From the NCBI RefSeq assembly GCF_003382285.1, contig NZ_QTJR01000005.1, positions 124,001-188,000 on the forward strand: a stretch of 64,000 nucleotides of DNA. The letters run 5' to 3'. The stretch's first letter is position 1. The number at the start of each line of letters is the position of its first letter. The translations under genes were made by a program, and so were the position numbers. Of this stretch, positions 9,013 to 17,547 are shown piece after piece. The notes under the pieces are model-generated. The model worked only from the letters and a program-made list of their open reading frames with translations. It made no database searches and was not told the DNA's origin. The DNA comes from Lysobacter soli. GTDB taxonomy: Bacteria; Pseudomonadota; Gammaproteobacteria; Xanthomonadales; Xanthomonadaceae.

Positions 9013-10029
9013 TCAGAACGTGCCGAAGCGGATCTGCACGCCGCCGCCCGGCACGCCGTTGATCACGCCGATCTCGTTGTCGTCGAACTGGTAGATCGCC
9101 GGCCAGGTATGGCGGAAACCGAAGGGCCACGCCGGCGGCGTGACGCGTTTCCAGCTCGCGCCATTGTCCTCGCTCCAGGTGACTTCGTTCTGGCACGAGG
9201 TGACGAAGACCGTCCCGCGCGTGGTGGCCGTGAGCTGCGGGCCACAGCGCTGGTCGGCGAGCGGCGTGCCGAGCCCGTCGGGCCAGGTCACGCCGTCCTT
9301 CGAGATCTTCGTCGAAACGGGACATTGCGGATCGTCGCCGCACGTCTCGAACACGAGCAGGTAGCGACCATCCTGCATGCGCGACATCACCGGCATGCCG
9401 GGACGCAGCTTGCCGCCGCCGGGTTCGGCGACGAGCACGGACTTCGCACCCCATGTCGCTCCGTGATCGCGTGAGGTGCGCTGCGACACGACCTGGTTGT
9501 ACGAGGGCTTGCCGTCGGCAAGCGTCTCGTCGGCATAAAGCACCGACAGCGTGCCATCGGGCAGCAGCGAGAACACCGGTTCCCACACGCCGCGATCCTT
9601 TCGCCCGCGCGGGTTTTCGTTGCGGTCGATGGTGCTGAGGAATCGCCACGTGCGGCCGCCGTCGTCGCTCGCGTGCACGTTGAGGCGATACGACTTGCCT
9701 TCGATGAGGGACCGCATGCCGAGCAGGATGCGTCCGTCCGGCAACACCAGCAGTTCGCCGTTGTCGATGTTGCGTCCCGGCTCGGCGACCGATGACAGCT
9801 CCTTCCACTCCCGGCCACGCGAATCGCCCAGCGAGATCGTCAACGTCGTCGGCGTGCCCTTGCCGTGGAATCGCGTGGTCACCGCGAGCCAGCGACCATC
9901 CGGGAGTCGTGCGAGCCGCCCCCACGCCGCCTTGCTTTTGGCGACGGTGGCGGTGTCGGTCCACTGCACCGTCGCAGACGCGCAGGGCGGCAAGGCGAGC
10001 AGGGCGAGCGCGAGAACGAAGCCGCGCAT
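9013..10029 (-). CDS. Secreted sialidase-fold glycosidase (GH93-like)
   Basis: A 338-residue secreted enzyme. A signal peptide ends near ASAT (residue 20) and the rest is a six-bladed propeller with Asp-box repeats: SDDGGRTW, SRDHGATW and SEDNGASW. The stretch DRGVWEP followed by YADE and YNQVVSQR is shared with the larger paralogue at 15955. These blocks fit exo-arabinanases of GH93 better than true sialidases, which carry an FRIP motif that is absent. It is the last gene of the dgo operon, two bases after the symporter stop. Probable role: release of L-arabinose or a related sugar from plant polymer outside the inner membrane. Family is fairly clear, substrate inferred. Confidence 0.75.
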   Translation of the reverse strand: MRGFVLALALLALPPCASATVQWTDTATVAKSKAAWGRLARLPDGRWLAVTTRFHGKGTPTTLTISLGDSRGREWKELSSVAEPGRNIDNGELLVLPDGRILLGMRSLIEGKSYRLNVHASDDGGRTWRFLSTIDRNENPRGRKDRGVWEPVFSLLPDGTLSVLYADETLADGKPSYNQVVSQRTSRDHGATWGAKSVLVAEPGGGKLRPGMPVMSRMQDGRYLLVFETCGDDPQCPVSTKISKDGVTWPDGLGTPLADQRCGPQLTATTRGTVFVTSCQNEVTWSEDNGASWKRVTPPAWPFGFRHTWPAIYQFDDNEIGVINGVPGGGVQIRFGTF

Positions 10030-10031
10030 CG

Positions 10032-11594
10032 TCAGTGCCAGAAGGTCGCGTACAGCGCGACGAGGATCGCGAGCACCGCCAGCGACGCCACGTTGAACGA
10101 CGGCGCGGTCTTGTAGCTCACGTCATCCGTCCGGATGCGGTCGCGCGCGCCGCTGGCCGGCGTCGCCAGCGCGACCACCGTCGCCAGCGCGAACGACAGC
10201 AGGAACACCAGGCCGATGCGATCCATGAAGGGCAGGTCGGGCCACAGCAGCTTCAGTGCCAGCGACAACACAAACGAGCCGATGGCCGCGGCGAGCGCGC
10301 CGGCTTCATTGGCGCGCTTCCAGAACAGGCCCTGCAGGAAGATCACCACGATGCCCGGCGTGAAGAAGCCGGTGAACTCCTGGATGTACTGGAAGCCCTG
10401 ATCGAAGCTGCCCAGCAGCGGGCGCGCGGTGAGCACGGCGATGACGATCGACACGGCCGCGGTGATGCGGCCCACGCGCACGAGCTTGGGCTGCGAGGCC
10501 TGCGTGTCGCGCTTGGCGTAGAAGTCGAGCGTGAAGATCGTCGCGACGGAATTGATCTTCGATGCGAGCGAGGCCACGATCGCCGCCACCAGTGCCGCGA
10601 ATACCAGGCCCAGCACGCCGCTCGGCAGCAGGCGCATCATCGTCGGATACGCCGCATCGGGGCGCTCAAGCGACGGCGCCAGCATCACCGCGGCGATGCC
10701 CGGCAGCACCACGATCACCGGCATCAGCAGCTTCAGGAACGCGGCGAACACCACGCCCTTCTGCGCTTCGCGAATGTCCTTGGCGGCCAGCGCACGCTGG
10801 ATGATGTACTGGTTGAAGCCCCAGTAGCTCAGGTTCGCGATCCACAGTCCGCCCAGCAGCACCGACAGGCCCGGCAGATCCTTATAGAACGGGTTCGACG
10901 GGTCGAGGATCATCTGGAACTTGCCGGGATGCGTCGTCCACAGCGTGTGGAAGCCCTGCACGATGCTGCCGTCGCCGATCTGACTCAGCGTGATGCCGGT
11001 GACCAGCAGGCCGCCCAGCACCAGCAGCGTGACCTGCACGATGTCGGTCAGCGCCACCGCCTTCAACCCGCCGTACAACTGGTAGGCGAGTGCGAACAGG
11101 CCAAGCAGGATCAGCGCGAGCGTCTGGTCCATGCCCGCGACCTGCGACACGGCGATCGAGCCCAGCCACAGGATCGAGGTCAGGTTGACGAACACGTACA
11201 GCCCGAGCCAGAACACCGCCATCAGTGTGCGGATGCGATTGCCGTAACGTTCCTCCAGGAACTGCGGCATCGTCGTGACCTGGTTGCGCAGGAAGATCGG
11301 CAGGAACCACTTGCCGACGATGAGCAGCGTCACCGCGCCCATCCATTCGTACGACGCGATCGCAAGGCCGATCGCATAACCCGAGCCGGACATGCCAATG
11401 ATCTGCTCGGCGGAAATATTGGCTGCGATCAGCGACGCGCCGATGGCCCACCAGGGCAGGGCGCGGCTGGCGAGGAAGTAGTCCTGCGCCGATTTCTGGT
11501 GCCCGCCCTTCTCGCGCGAGACCCACTGCGCGAGCACGAAGATGCCCGCCAGGTACGCCAGCACGATGCCGACATCGAGGGTGGAAAGACTCAT
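10032..11594 (-). CDS. Sodium:sugar symporter (SSS/SGLT family)
   Basis: A 520-residue inner-membrane protein with about 14 transmembrane segments, the normal size for the solute:sodium symporter family (PF00474). Signatures include a first helix with LAYLAGIFVLAQW, the unwound-helix region ASLIAANISAEQIIGMSG, the sugar-site helix with GLKAVALTDIVQ, and ASLASKINSVATIFTLD. This matches the Vibrio galactose transporter vSGLT group. ATG at 11594 with GGAG nine bases upstream. It sits in the dgo operon between the lactonase and the GH93-like enzyme, so the cargo is probably D-galactose (or L-arabinose) delivered to the cytoplasmic dehydrogenase. Confidence 0.88.
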   Translation of the reverse strand: MSLSTLDVGIVLAYLAGIFVLAQWVSREKGGHQKSAQDYFLASRALPWWAIGASLIAANISAEQIIGMSGSGYAIGLAIASYEWMGAVTLLIVGKWFLPIFLRNQVTTMPQFLEERYGNRIRTLMAVFWLGLYVFVNLTSILWLGSIAVSQVAGMDQTLALILLGLFALAYQLYGGLKAVALTDIVQVTLLVLGGLLVTGITLSQIGDGSIVQGFHTLWTTHPGKFQMILDPSNPFYKDLPGLSVLLGGLWIANLSYWGFNQYIIQRALAAKDIREAQKGVVFAAFLKLLMPVIVVLPGIAAVMLAPSLERPDAAYPTMMRLLPSGVLGLVFAALVAAIVASLASKINSVATIFTLDFYAKRDTQASQPKLVRVGRITAAVSIVIAVLTARPLLGSFDQGFQYIQEFTGFFTPGIVVIFLQGLFWKRANEAGALAAAIGSFVLSLALKLLWPDLPFMDRIGLVFLLSFALATVVALATPASGARDRIRTDDVSYKTAPSFNVASLAVLAILVALYATFWH

Positions 11595-11624
11595 TCGACA
11601 AATCTCCGCAAGGTGGGCAGGGCG

Positions 11625-12530
11625 TCAACGACGCCGCACGGCATCGGGGTCGCCGGCGAAACGCGGCTCGCGCAGGCCGGTGATGCCGGGCTCGAACGCG
11701 AACACATCGCCGGCATGGCGATCGATCGAGCGCGCGGCGTCGGTCATGCCGTCGTGCGCGCTGGTGACGTAAAGCGTGGCCAGCGACGGGCCGCCGAAGG
11801 CCGGGCGCGTGGGCTGCGAGGTGGGCATGGCGACGACGCGATCCTCGCGGCCGTCAGCGCGATAACGCACGACGCGCGATGCGCCCCATTGCGCGTTCCA
11901 CACGCCGCCTTCGCTGTCCACGGTGGAACCGTCGGGTTCGCCGCCTTCCAGCGACGTCAGGTCGACGAAGGTGGACACCGCACCGACCTCGTCGCCGTAT
12001 TCGCATTGGAGGATCCGCTTCTGCAGCGAATCGCAGAAGTACATCGTGCCGCCATCGGGACTGAAGGCGACCGAGTTGGCTATCGCGACGCGCGGCAGCG
12101 GCAGTTCGTGCAGCGTCAGGTCCGCGTCCAGTCGCAGGAACTGGCCATGCGCGCCCTTCGGGCCGTGCGCGGGTTCGTGCAGGGTTCCGAAGACGAAACG
12201 CCCTTGGCGATCGCACGCGCCGTCGTTCGCGCGCGTTTCCGGTGCGATGGGAAGCGTTCGGATCTCGCGGATCTCGCCGGTGCCGAAATGGAAGAACGCG
12301 AGTCGCGACGCGAGCGCGAGCAGCAGCCAGCCATCGGCGACGCACAGCGCGAACGATGCGAGACGCTCCGGCATCGGCCAGCTGCGCACCGTGCCGTCTC
12401 CGGGCACGTAACGCCACAACATCGATGCGTGGATGTCGGTCCACAGCAGCGACTGCGTGCGATCGCACCAGAGCACGCCTTCGCCCAGCGCGTGGCCGGA
12501 CTGGACCGCGACGCGAACGTCGACGCTCAA
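11625..12530 (-). CDS. SMP-30/gluconolactonase-family sugar lactonase
   Basis: A 301-residue cytoplasmic enzyme of the SMP-30/regucalcin fold (PF08450). Visible signatures: GEGVLW (metal ligand Glu), RANDGACDRQGRF, IANSVAFSPDG (Asn ligand) and EPDGSTVDSEGGVW (Asp ligand), in the family order. It opens the aldonolactone made by the adjacent dehydrogenase to give the aldonate (galactonate in the inferred pathway). The start is unusual: a TTG whose last two bases form the TGA stop of the dehydrogenase gene, with GGAGG six bases upstream. No ATG or GTG is better placed, so translational coupling is likely. Confidence 0.87.
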   Translation of the reverse strand: MSVDVRVAVQSGHALGEGVLWCDRTQSLLWTDIHASMLWRYVPGDGTVRSWPMPERLASFALCVADGWLLLALASRLAFFHFGTGEIREIRTLPIAPETRANDGACDRQGRFVFGTLHEPAHGPKGAHGQFLRLDADLTLHELPLPRVAIANSVAFSPDGGTMYFCDSLQKRILQCEYGDEVGAVSTFVDLTSLEGGEPDGSTVDSEGGVWNAQWGASRVVRYRADGREDRVVAMPTSQPTRPAFGGPSLATLYVTSAHDGMTDAARSIDRHAGDVFAFEPGITGLREPRFAGDPDAVRRR

Positions 12531-13297
12531 ACCCAGCCTCCGTCCACGATGAAGTCCTGGCCCGTGCACATGCGGCTGTCGTCGGCGGCGAGGAACAGCG
12601 CCATCCGCGCGAGGTCTTCGGGCTTCAGGTGTCCGGGCAGGCACTGCGCGCGCGCGATCTGCGCTTCGCCTTCCTCGTCCAGCCACAGGCGTTTCTGCTT
12701 CTCGGTGATCACCCAACCCGGCACGAGCGCGTTGATGCGGATGCGGTCGCGGCCAAGTTCGCGCGCCAGGCCGTTCACCAGCCCGTGCACGGCGGATTTC
12801 GCCATGGCGTACATCGGATAGCCGGCGTTCTTGATCATCCAGCCGGTCGAGCCGAGGCAGATCACCGAACCACCGCCGAGCGCGCGCATGTCCTCGACGA
12901 CGGCCTGCGTCGCGAAATACTGATGGCGCAGGTTGACGGCGATGTTTCGTTCGAAGTCCGCGGCGGTCGTGCTGCCGAAGGAATGGCGCACGTCGTTGGC
13001 GGCGTTGTTCACCAGCACGGCGATGCGGCCGATGCGCTCGCGTGCCTGCGAGATGGCGTCGTGCAGCGCATCGAGATTCGTGACGTCGCAGCGCAGGTAC
13101 ACCGGTGCGTGTTCGACATCGCGCACTTCGTCGATCAGCGCCTGCGCGCCGGCGTCGTCGATGTCGAGGAATGCGACGCGTGCGCCCTGGCGCGCGAAGT
13201 GCTCGACGAAGCTCGCGCCGATGCCGGTCGCGCCGCCGGTGATGAGCACGGCGCGGCCGGCGAGACTCGGGTAATGCGCCATGGAGTCGTCGGTCAT
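12527..13297 (-). CDS. Sugar 1-dehydrogenase, short-chain type (XylB-like)
   Basis: A 256-residue classical SDR: nucleotide motif TGGATGIG, NNAAND, active-site Ser in CLGSTGWM and the YAMAK catalytic pair. The start, HYPSLAGRAVLITGG, the YLRCDVTNLDAL block and the end (CTGQDFIVDGGW) closely match my memory of Caulobacter D-xylose dehydrogenase XylB. It oxidises an aldose at C1 to the lactone with NAD(P)+. Next to dgoD and dgoA its substrate is most likely D-galactose, with D-xylose or L-arabinose possible. The start at 13297 follows GGTGAG; a start at 13309 is also open. It lies 5 bp after dgoD. Confidence 0.85.
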   Translation of the reverse strand: MTDDSMAHYPSLAGRAVLITGGATGIGASFVEHFARQGARVAFLDIDDAGAQALIDEVRDVEHAPVYLRCDVTNLDALHDAISQARERIGRIAVLVNNAANDVRHSFGSTTAADFERNIAVNLRHQYFATQAVVEDMRALGGGSVICLGSTGWMIKNAGYPMYAMAKSAVHGLVNGLARELGRDRIRINALVPGWVITEKQKRLWLDEEGEAQIARAQCLPGHLKPEDLARMALFLAADDSRMCTGQDFIVDGGWV

Positions 13298-13302
13298 CGC
13301 GC

Positions 13303-14451
13303 TCACCATTCGGCCACGCTGCCGTCGGCGTGGCGCCAGATCGGATTTCGCCAGCGGTGACCTTCGGCGGCGCGTTCGTCGACGTACTCCTGGTTGATCT
13401 CGATGCCCAGGCCCGGCCCCTGCGGGATCGCGACGTAGCCGCCTTCGTATGCGAAGGGCGCGCGATCGGTCAGGTAATCGAGCAGGTCGTTGTTCGCGTT
13501 GTAGTGGATGCCCAGGCTCTGTTCCTGGATGAAGGCGTTGTAGCAGACCGCATCCAGCTGCAGGTTCGCTGCAAGGGCGATCGGGCCGAGCGGGCAGTGC
13601 AGCGCGAGCGCGACGTCGAAGGCCTCGGCCATCGCGGCGATCTTGCGTGTTTCGGTGATGCCGCCCGAATGCGACGGATCGGGCTGGATGATGTCCACAC
13701 CGCCGGTCTGCAGTACGCGCTTGAAGTCGAAGCGCGAGTACAGGCGTTCCCCCAGCGCGATCGGGGCAGGGGAGAGCGAGGCGAGTTCGGGGATGCATTC
13801 CAGGTGCTCGGACAGAACCGGTTCCTCGATGAACATGAGGCCGAACGGTGCCAGTTCGCGCATCAGCACCTTCGCCATCGGCTTGTGCACGCGGCCGTGG
13901 AAATCGACCGCAAGGCCGACTTCGCGCCCGACGGCATCGCGCACGGCCTGCACGTTTTCCAGCACGCGCGAGACCTTCTCGTGCGTGTCGACGAACTGCA
14001 CTTCCTCGGTGGCGTTCATCTTCACCGCGCTGAAACCCCGTGCGACGGCGTCCTTCGCCGCGCGTGCGGTTTCGGCCGGACGGTCGCCGCCGATCCACGA
14101 ATACACGCGGATGCGGTCGCGCACCTGGCCACCGAGCAGCGAATGCACCGGCACGCCCAGCGCCTTGCCGTGGATGTCCCACAACGCCTGGTCGATACCG
14201 GCGAGCGCGCTCATCAGGATCGGGCCGCCGCGGTAGAAGCCGCCGCGGTACATCACGTTCCAGTGGTCCTCGATGAAACGCGGATCCTTGCCGATGAGGT
14301 AATCGGACAGTTCGTCGACGGCTGCCGCGACGGTATGCGCGCGGCCTTCGACGATAGGCTCTCCCCAGCCGCTGATGCCGGCATCGGTGTCGATGCGCAC
14401 GAAACACCAGCGCGGCGGCACGAGGAAAGTGGAAATGGCGGTGATCTTCAT
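13303..14451 (-). CDS. dgoD: D-galactonate dehydratase
   Basis: A 382-residue enolase-superfamily enzyme (mandelate racemase subgroup), the same length as E. coli DgoD. It converts D-galactonate to 2-keto-3-deoxygalactonate. Metal ligands and acid/base residues of the family are present: VDFHGR (Asp ligand and catalytic His), FIEEPV (Glu), ALGERL (Glu) and ALHCPLGPIA (second catalytic His). The N-terminal MKITAISTFLVPPRWCFVR is also DgoD-like. ATG at 14451. It follows the aldolase gene by 35 bp and precedes the dehydrogenase. I regard the galactonate assignment as good; an arabinonate- or fuconate-type relative is less likely given dgoA and dgoK here. Confidence 0.92.
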   Translation of the reverse strand: MKITAISTFLVPPRWCFVRIDTDAGISGWGEPIVEGRAHTVAAAVDELSDYLIGKDPRFIEDHWNVMYRGGFYRGGPILMSALAGIDQALWDIHGKALGVPVHSLLGGQVRDRIRVYSWIGGDRPAETARAAKDAVARGFSAVKMNATEEVQFVDTHEKVSRVLENVQAVRDAVGREVGLAVDFHGRVHKPMAKVLMRELAPFGLMFIEEPVLSEHLECIPELASLSPAPIALGERLYSRFDFKRVLQTGGVDIIQPDPSHSGGITETRKIAAMAEAFDVALALHCPLGPIALAANLQLDAVCYNAFIQEQSLGIHYNANNDLLDYLTDRAPFAYEGGYVAIPQGPGLGIEINQEYVDERAAEGHRWRNPIWRHADGSVAEW

Positions 14452-14486
14452 GCGTGTGGGGGTCCGTGCTCGTTGCGTGCGGTCGG

Positions 14487-15113
14487 TCAGGTGAGGTTGA
14501 TCGAGTTCCAGCCGTCGACGAAGGCGCGCGCGCGGCGCGCGGTTTCGGTGGCGTCGATGCCGGGCGAATACAGTGCGGAGCCGATGCCGAAGCCGGCGGC
14601 GCCGGCCTTGCGGTAGGCACCCATGTTGTCGGGCGTGATGCCGCCGACGGGCAGCAGCGCGGTGCCCTTGGGCAACACGCTCGACCACGCCTTCAGCACC
14701 GGAGGCGGGAGTTGTTCGGCAGGAAAGAGTTTCAGCGCGTCCGCGCCCGCGGCGAGCGCGGCGAAGGCTTCGGTCGGCGTGGCGACGCCCGGCGTGCAGA
14801 CCAGGTCGGCGGCCTTCGCCGCGCGGATCACGGTCGTGTCGCCGTGCGGCATGACGATGAGCTTGCCGCCGGCGTTTTTCACCTGCGCGACCTGCTCGGG
14901 CGTGAGCACGGTGCCGGCGCCGACGAGGCAGCGGTCGCCGAACTCGCGCGCGAGCAGCGCGATGCTCTCCAGCGGCTGCGGCGAATTGAGCGGCACTTCG
15001 ATGACGCGGAAACCGGCGTCGAACAGCGCGGCGCCGACGGGCAATGCGTCCTGCGGGGTGAGCCCGCGCAGGATCGCAACCAGGGGAAGGGGTTGCAGCC
15101 ACGCGGTGCTCAT
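14487..15113 (-). CDS. dgoA: 2-dehydro-3-deoxy-6-phosphogalactonate aldolase
   Basis: A 208-residue class I aldolase of the KDPG/KDPGal family. It splits 2-keto-3-deoxy-6-phosphogalactonate into pyruvate and glyceraldehyde-3-phosphate. Signatures: LVAILRGL (substrate-binding Arg), RVIEVPLNSPQPLESI, VGAGTVLTPEQV, and the Schiff-base lysine in DALKLFPAE. The LNSP motif and LKLFPAEQ are typical of DgoA rather than Eda. The ATG at 15113 is preceded by GGAG five bases upstream; a GTG two codons earlier lies inside that ribosome site and was rejected. It is the second gene of the operon, 37 bp after the regulator. Confidence 0.92.
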   Translation of the reverse strand: MSTAWLQPLPLVAILRGLTPQDALPVGAALFDAGFRVIEVPLNSPQPLESIALLAREFGDRCLVGAGTVLTPEQVAQVKNAGGKLIVMPHGDTTVIRAAKAADLVCTPGVATPTEAFAALAAGADALKLFPAEQLPPPVLKAWSSVLPKGTALLPVGGITPDNMGAYRKAGAAGFGIGSALYSPGIDATETARRARAFVDGWNSINLT

Positions 15114-15150
15114 GCGCACTCCGTCGATGTTGGTGCGGGGGTGTTCCGGG

Positions 15151-15864
15151 CTAGCGCGCCGTCTTGCGCGCGCGTCGTCCTTTGATGTTCGCGCGGGAGT
15201 CGACGATCATGCCGTGCATCGCTTCGCGCGCCTGCTCCGGCCGTTTCAGCCGGATCGCGTCGTACACCGCGAAGTGCCGCGGCAGCGAATACTTGAAGTC
15301 CACGGCGGTCTTCGCCGACAGCAGGAAGTACGCGCCCAGTGCCGTGTCGATCACCGAGAACAACGAGCCCATCAGCTCGTTGTTCGCCGCGTCCAGCACG
15401 CACTCGTGGAACTCCAGGTCGGCCTTCGCCCAGGCGTCCAGATCCGTCGCTGCGTCCATCGCCTCGTACGCGGACTTGATGCGTGCCAGCTGCTCCGGCG
15501 TGCGCTTGCGCGCGGCCGCCGCTGCGGCAGCCGGTTCGATGATCTCGCGCATCTCCACCAGCTTCTCGACGAAGTCCTCCGTCGGCATCGACGCGCAGCG
15601 CCACGCCAGGATGTCCGCGTCGAGCTGGTTCCAGTAGCGCGTGTCGCGCACGCGCGAACCGGTCTTCTGCTTGGTTTCGATCAGGCCCTTGGAGCCCAGC
15701 ACCTTCAGCGCCTCGCGCAGCGCGGTGCGGCTGACCGCCATGCGCTGCGCCAGCGCTTCCTCGCGCGGCAGCAGTTCGCCCGGCTTGATCTCGCCGCTGA
15801 CGATCAGCCGGCCGAGTTCCTGGATGACCTGGTTGTGCAGGTTCCGCACCGCGATCTGTCTCAC
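15151..15864 (-). CDS. dgoR: GntR/FadR-family repressor of the dgo operon
   Basis: A 237-residue regulator. Residues 1-70 are the GntR winged helix (PREEALAQRMAVSRTALREA, then GLIETKQKTGSRV). Residues 90-220 are the all-helical FCD effector domain, with the Asp/His metal-ligand pattern (DLEFHECVL and RHFAVYDAI). It resembles E. coli DgoR in layout, including RYWNQLDADILAW after the wing. The GTG at 15864 follows GGAGGGGG; an ATG seven codons upstream overlaps that site. It is first in the dgo operon, and a 17-bp near-palindrome lies 34-50 bp upstream, consistent with autoregulation. Effector probably D-galactonate (inferred). Confidence 0.85.
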   Translation of the reverse strand: MRQIAVRNLHNQVIQELGRLIVSGEIKPGELLPREEALAQRMAVSRTALREALKVLGSKGLIETKQKTGSRVRDTRYWNQLDADILAWRCASMPTEDFVEKLVEMREIIEPAAAAAAARKRTPEQLARIKSAYEAMDAATDLDAWAKADLEFHECVLDAANNELMGSLFSVIDTALGAYFLLSAKTAVDFKYSLPRHFAVYDAIRLKRPEQAREAMHGMIVDSRANIKGRRARKTAR

Positions 15865-15897
15865 TGGTCCCCCTCCACGACGCATCCGGCGTCGCTC

Positions 15898-15914
15898 CTA
15901 TTATCCGACAATAG
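15898..15914. promoter_or_regulatory. Putative GntR-type operator, dgo operon
   Basis: A 17-bp near-perfect palindrome: left half CTATTATC, centre base, right half GACAATAG, with seven of eight positions symmetric. It lies immediately upstream of the regulator gene. The same motif appears at 22810-22826 and 24045-24061 before the other units of this locus. The TTGTC-N-GACAA-like core fits FadR-type GntR operators. Confidence 0.65.
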
Positions 15915-15954
15915 GGGTATAGCATGAGTTCGGTTGCGCGTACCGCTTCGAGCC

Positions 15955-17547
15955 TCATGGCGATGCCACCGGGTCGATCCGCAGCCAGTCGTAGTCGAGC
16001 GGGCGCTCGGGATTCGACAGGACGATGCGGTTGTGGCCCGCCTTCAGCGGTGCCTTGAACGTCGCCTCGCGCCAGCCTTCGGACGTGGACGGCGTCGCGC
16101 CACCGGTCGCGGCAACGCCGTTGATGCTCATGCGCGGTGCGGCCGCGAACCCGATGTCGGCGAAGCGCACCGCCAGCGTGCGTGGGCCGGACTGCCCGAC
16201 GACGACGTCGAAGCTCAGGTCCGCATCCTTGCCGCTGGCCAGCCGCACCTTGCGATAGGCCGATGCCTCGACGTTGTCGATCTGCGCGCCGCCGCGACGC
16301 ACGGCGTCCTCGGCTTCATAGCGGTTGAGCGCGAGCGGCGCCGACGCGAACAGGATCTCGTTGGTCTCGTCGGGTGCGGGCGCGTTCGCCGTCGAAGACG
16401 ACGTGACGTGCAGCAGCGTGCCGTCGGCGCGCGGGATCATCGCCTGCGTCCAACCCGCGTGGATGTTGCCCGTGCGCTTGCGCACCGGCGCGCCGGCTTC
16501 CCACCACGGGCCACGGCCGCCGTCGGCGTTCCAGTAGAACGTGCGTCCACCCGCATCGCCGCCACCGCCGGCCCGCTGTGCGGCGACCACGATCACGCCG
16601 TCGGGCGTCTCGCCGGGAAGCCAGCGGATCGTCGGGCAGGCCGAGGGATACGCGCCGGACGCCGTCTGGATCGGCGTGCCACGATCGCCCGCGTCGCCCC
16701 AGTCGAGGCCATCGCGGCTGAACTTGATGTGCACCTGGCCGTTGCGCGCAGCTCCGGTGTTGTCGATGTTCTCGTACACCATCGCGTAGCCGCGACCGGG
16801 GATGCGTTCGACGATCGCCATGCCGGGACGCTCGACGCCGCCGGGCAGGGCGACATCGAAGACTTCCTTGCCCCAGGTGCGGCCGCCGTCATTCGAAACC
16901 CGGTGCGCCAGCAGCTGGTTGAAGCCCTGTGCCTTGTGCTGTTCGGTCGAATAGAAGACGACCATGCGGCCGTCGTCGAGCACGACGATGTACGGCTCCC
17001 ACACGCCCTTGTTGAGCCGGTCGGACGGCTGCCCGCCGCCCTTGACGATGCTGCTTCGGTACGTCCACGACCTGCCGCCGTCGACGCTGGCGTACAACTG
17101 CAGGTCCTGGTCGGTGATGCGCTCGCCGCCGTCGCGGCGGATCGCGTTGGCCGCCAGCAGCAGCGTGCCCGCGGGAAGATCGCCGCTGCTGCGCGCAAGT
17201 TCGCTCAGGTGCGGCTGCCAGCGCAGTGCCCAGCTTTTGTCGCCGCGATGCGCCGTTTCGTCGATCGAACCGATGCGCTTGAAGCTGTCGCCATCGTCGC
17301 GGCTTTCGAACAGCGGCACGTTGCCGGCTTCGGACGGCTCGTAGACCAGCAACAGGCGGCCGTTGTCGCCGCCGTTCGACTGGTGCGCGAGCTTCACCGC
17401 CGACGCGTAGCCGATGCCGGGCGCGAGCTTGTGGCCCACGACCTCATCGGGCACGTCGGCGATTGCGCCGTCGACGACGCCCGTGCACAGCAGCACGGAC
17501 ATCGCGACGGGCAGCAGGCGCCGCGCGGGGGAGGGCGCGCGTCGCAT
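15955..17547 (-). CDS. Secreted sialidase-fold glycosidase with C-terminal carbohydrate-binding domain (GH93-like)
   Basis: A 530-residue secreted enzyme. A signal peptide is followed by a propeller domain (about residues 35-395) with Asp boxes SVDGGRSW and SNDGGRTW, the GVWEPY strand and STEQHKAQGFNQLLAHR, all shared with the smaller enzyme at 9013. Residues 400-530 form a beta-sandwich opening with YEAEDA and ending in DYDWLRIDP, typical of CBM6/CBM35-type modules. The start ATG shares its A with the TonB-receptor stop, so the two are coupled. Likely exo-arabinanase or related side-chain hydrolase acting on polymer imported or bound by that receptor. The substrate is inferred. Confidence 0.75.
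   Translation of the reverse strand: MRRAPSPARRLLPVAMSVLLCTGVVDGAIADVPDEVVGHKLAPGIGYASAVKLAHQSNGGDNGRLLLVYEPSEAGNVPLFESRDDGDSFKRIGSIDETAHRGDKSWALRWQPHLSELARSSGDLPAGTLLLAANAIRRDGGERITDQDLQLYASVDGGRSWTYRSSIVKGGGQPSDRLNKGVWEPYIVVLDDGRMVVFYSTEQHKAQGFNQLLAHRVSNDGGRTWGKEVFDVALPGGVERPGMAIVERIPGRGYAMVYENIDNTGAARNGQVHIKFSRDGLDWGDAGDRGTPIQTASGAYPSACPTIRWLPGETPDGVIVVAAQRAGGGGDAGGRTFYWNADGGRGPWWEAGAPVRKRTGNIHAGWTQAMIPRADGTLLHVTSSSTANAPAPDETNEILFASAPLALNRYEAEDAVRRGGAQIDNVEASAYRKVRLASGKDADLSFDVVVGQSGPRTLAVRFADIGFAAAPRMSINGVAATGGATPSTSEGWREATFKAPLKAGHNRIVLSNPERPLDYDWLRIDPVASP

Noticed and set aside
9013-10029. True sialidase (GH33)
   Set aside because: Asp boxes are present but the FRIP arginine motif is absent and the locus concerns galactose/arabinose.
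9792-12821. Plus-strand open frame of about 1009 codons
   Set aside because: Antisense to the symporter, lactonase and dehydrogenase genes; product is Arg/His/Gln-rich low-complexity without domains, typical of high-GC shadow frames.
13310-14620. Long N-terminal extension of the sugar dehydrogenase frame through dgoD
   Set aside because: dgoD is intact in the other frame and the SDR fold begins at 13297.
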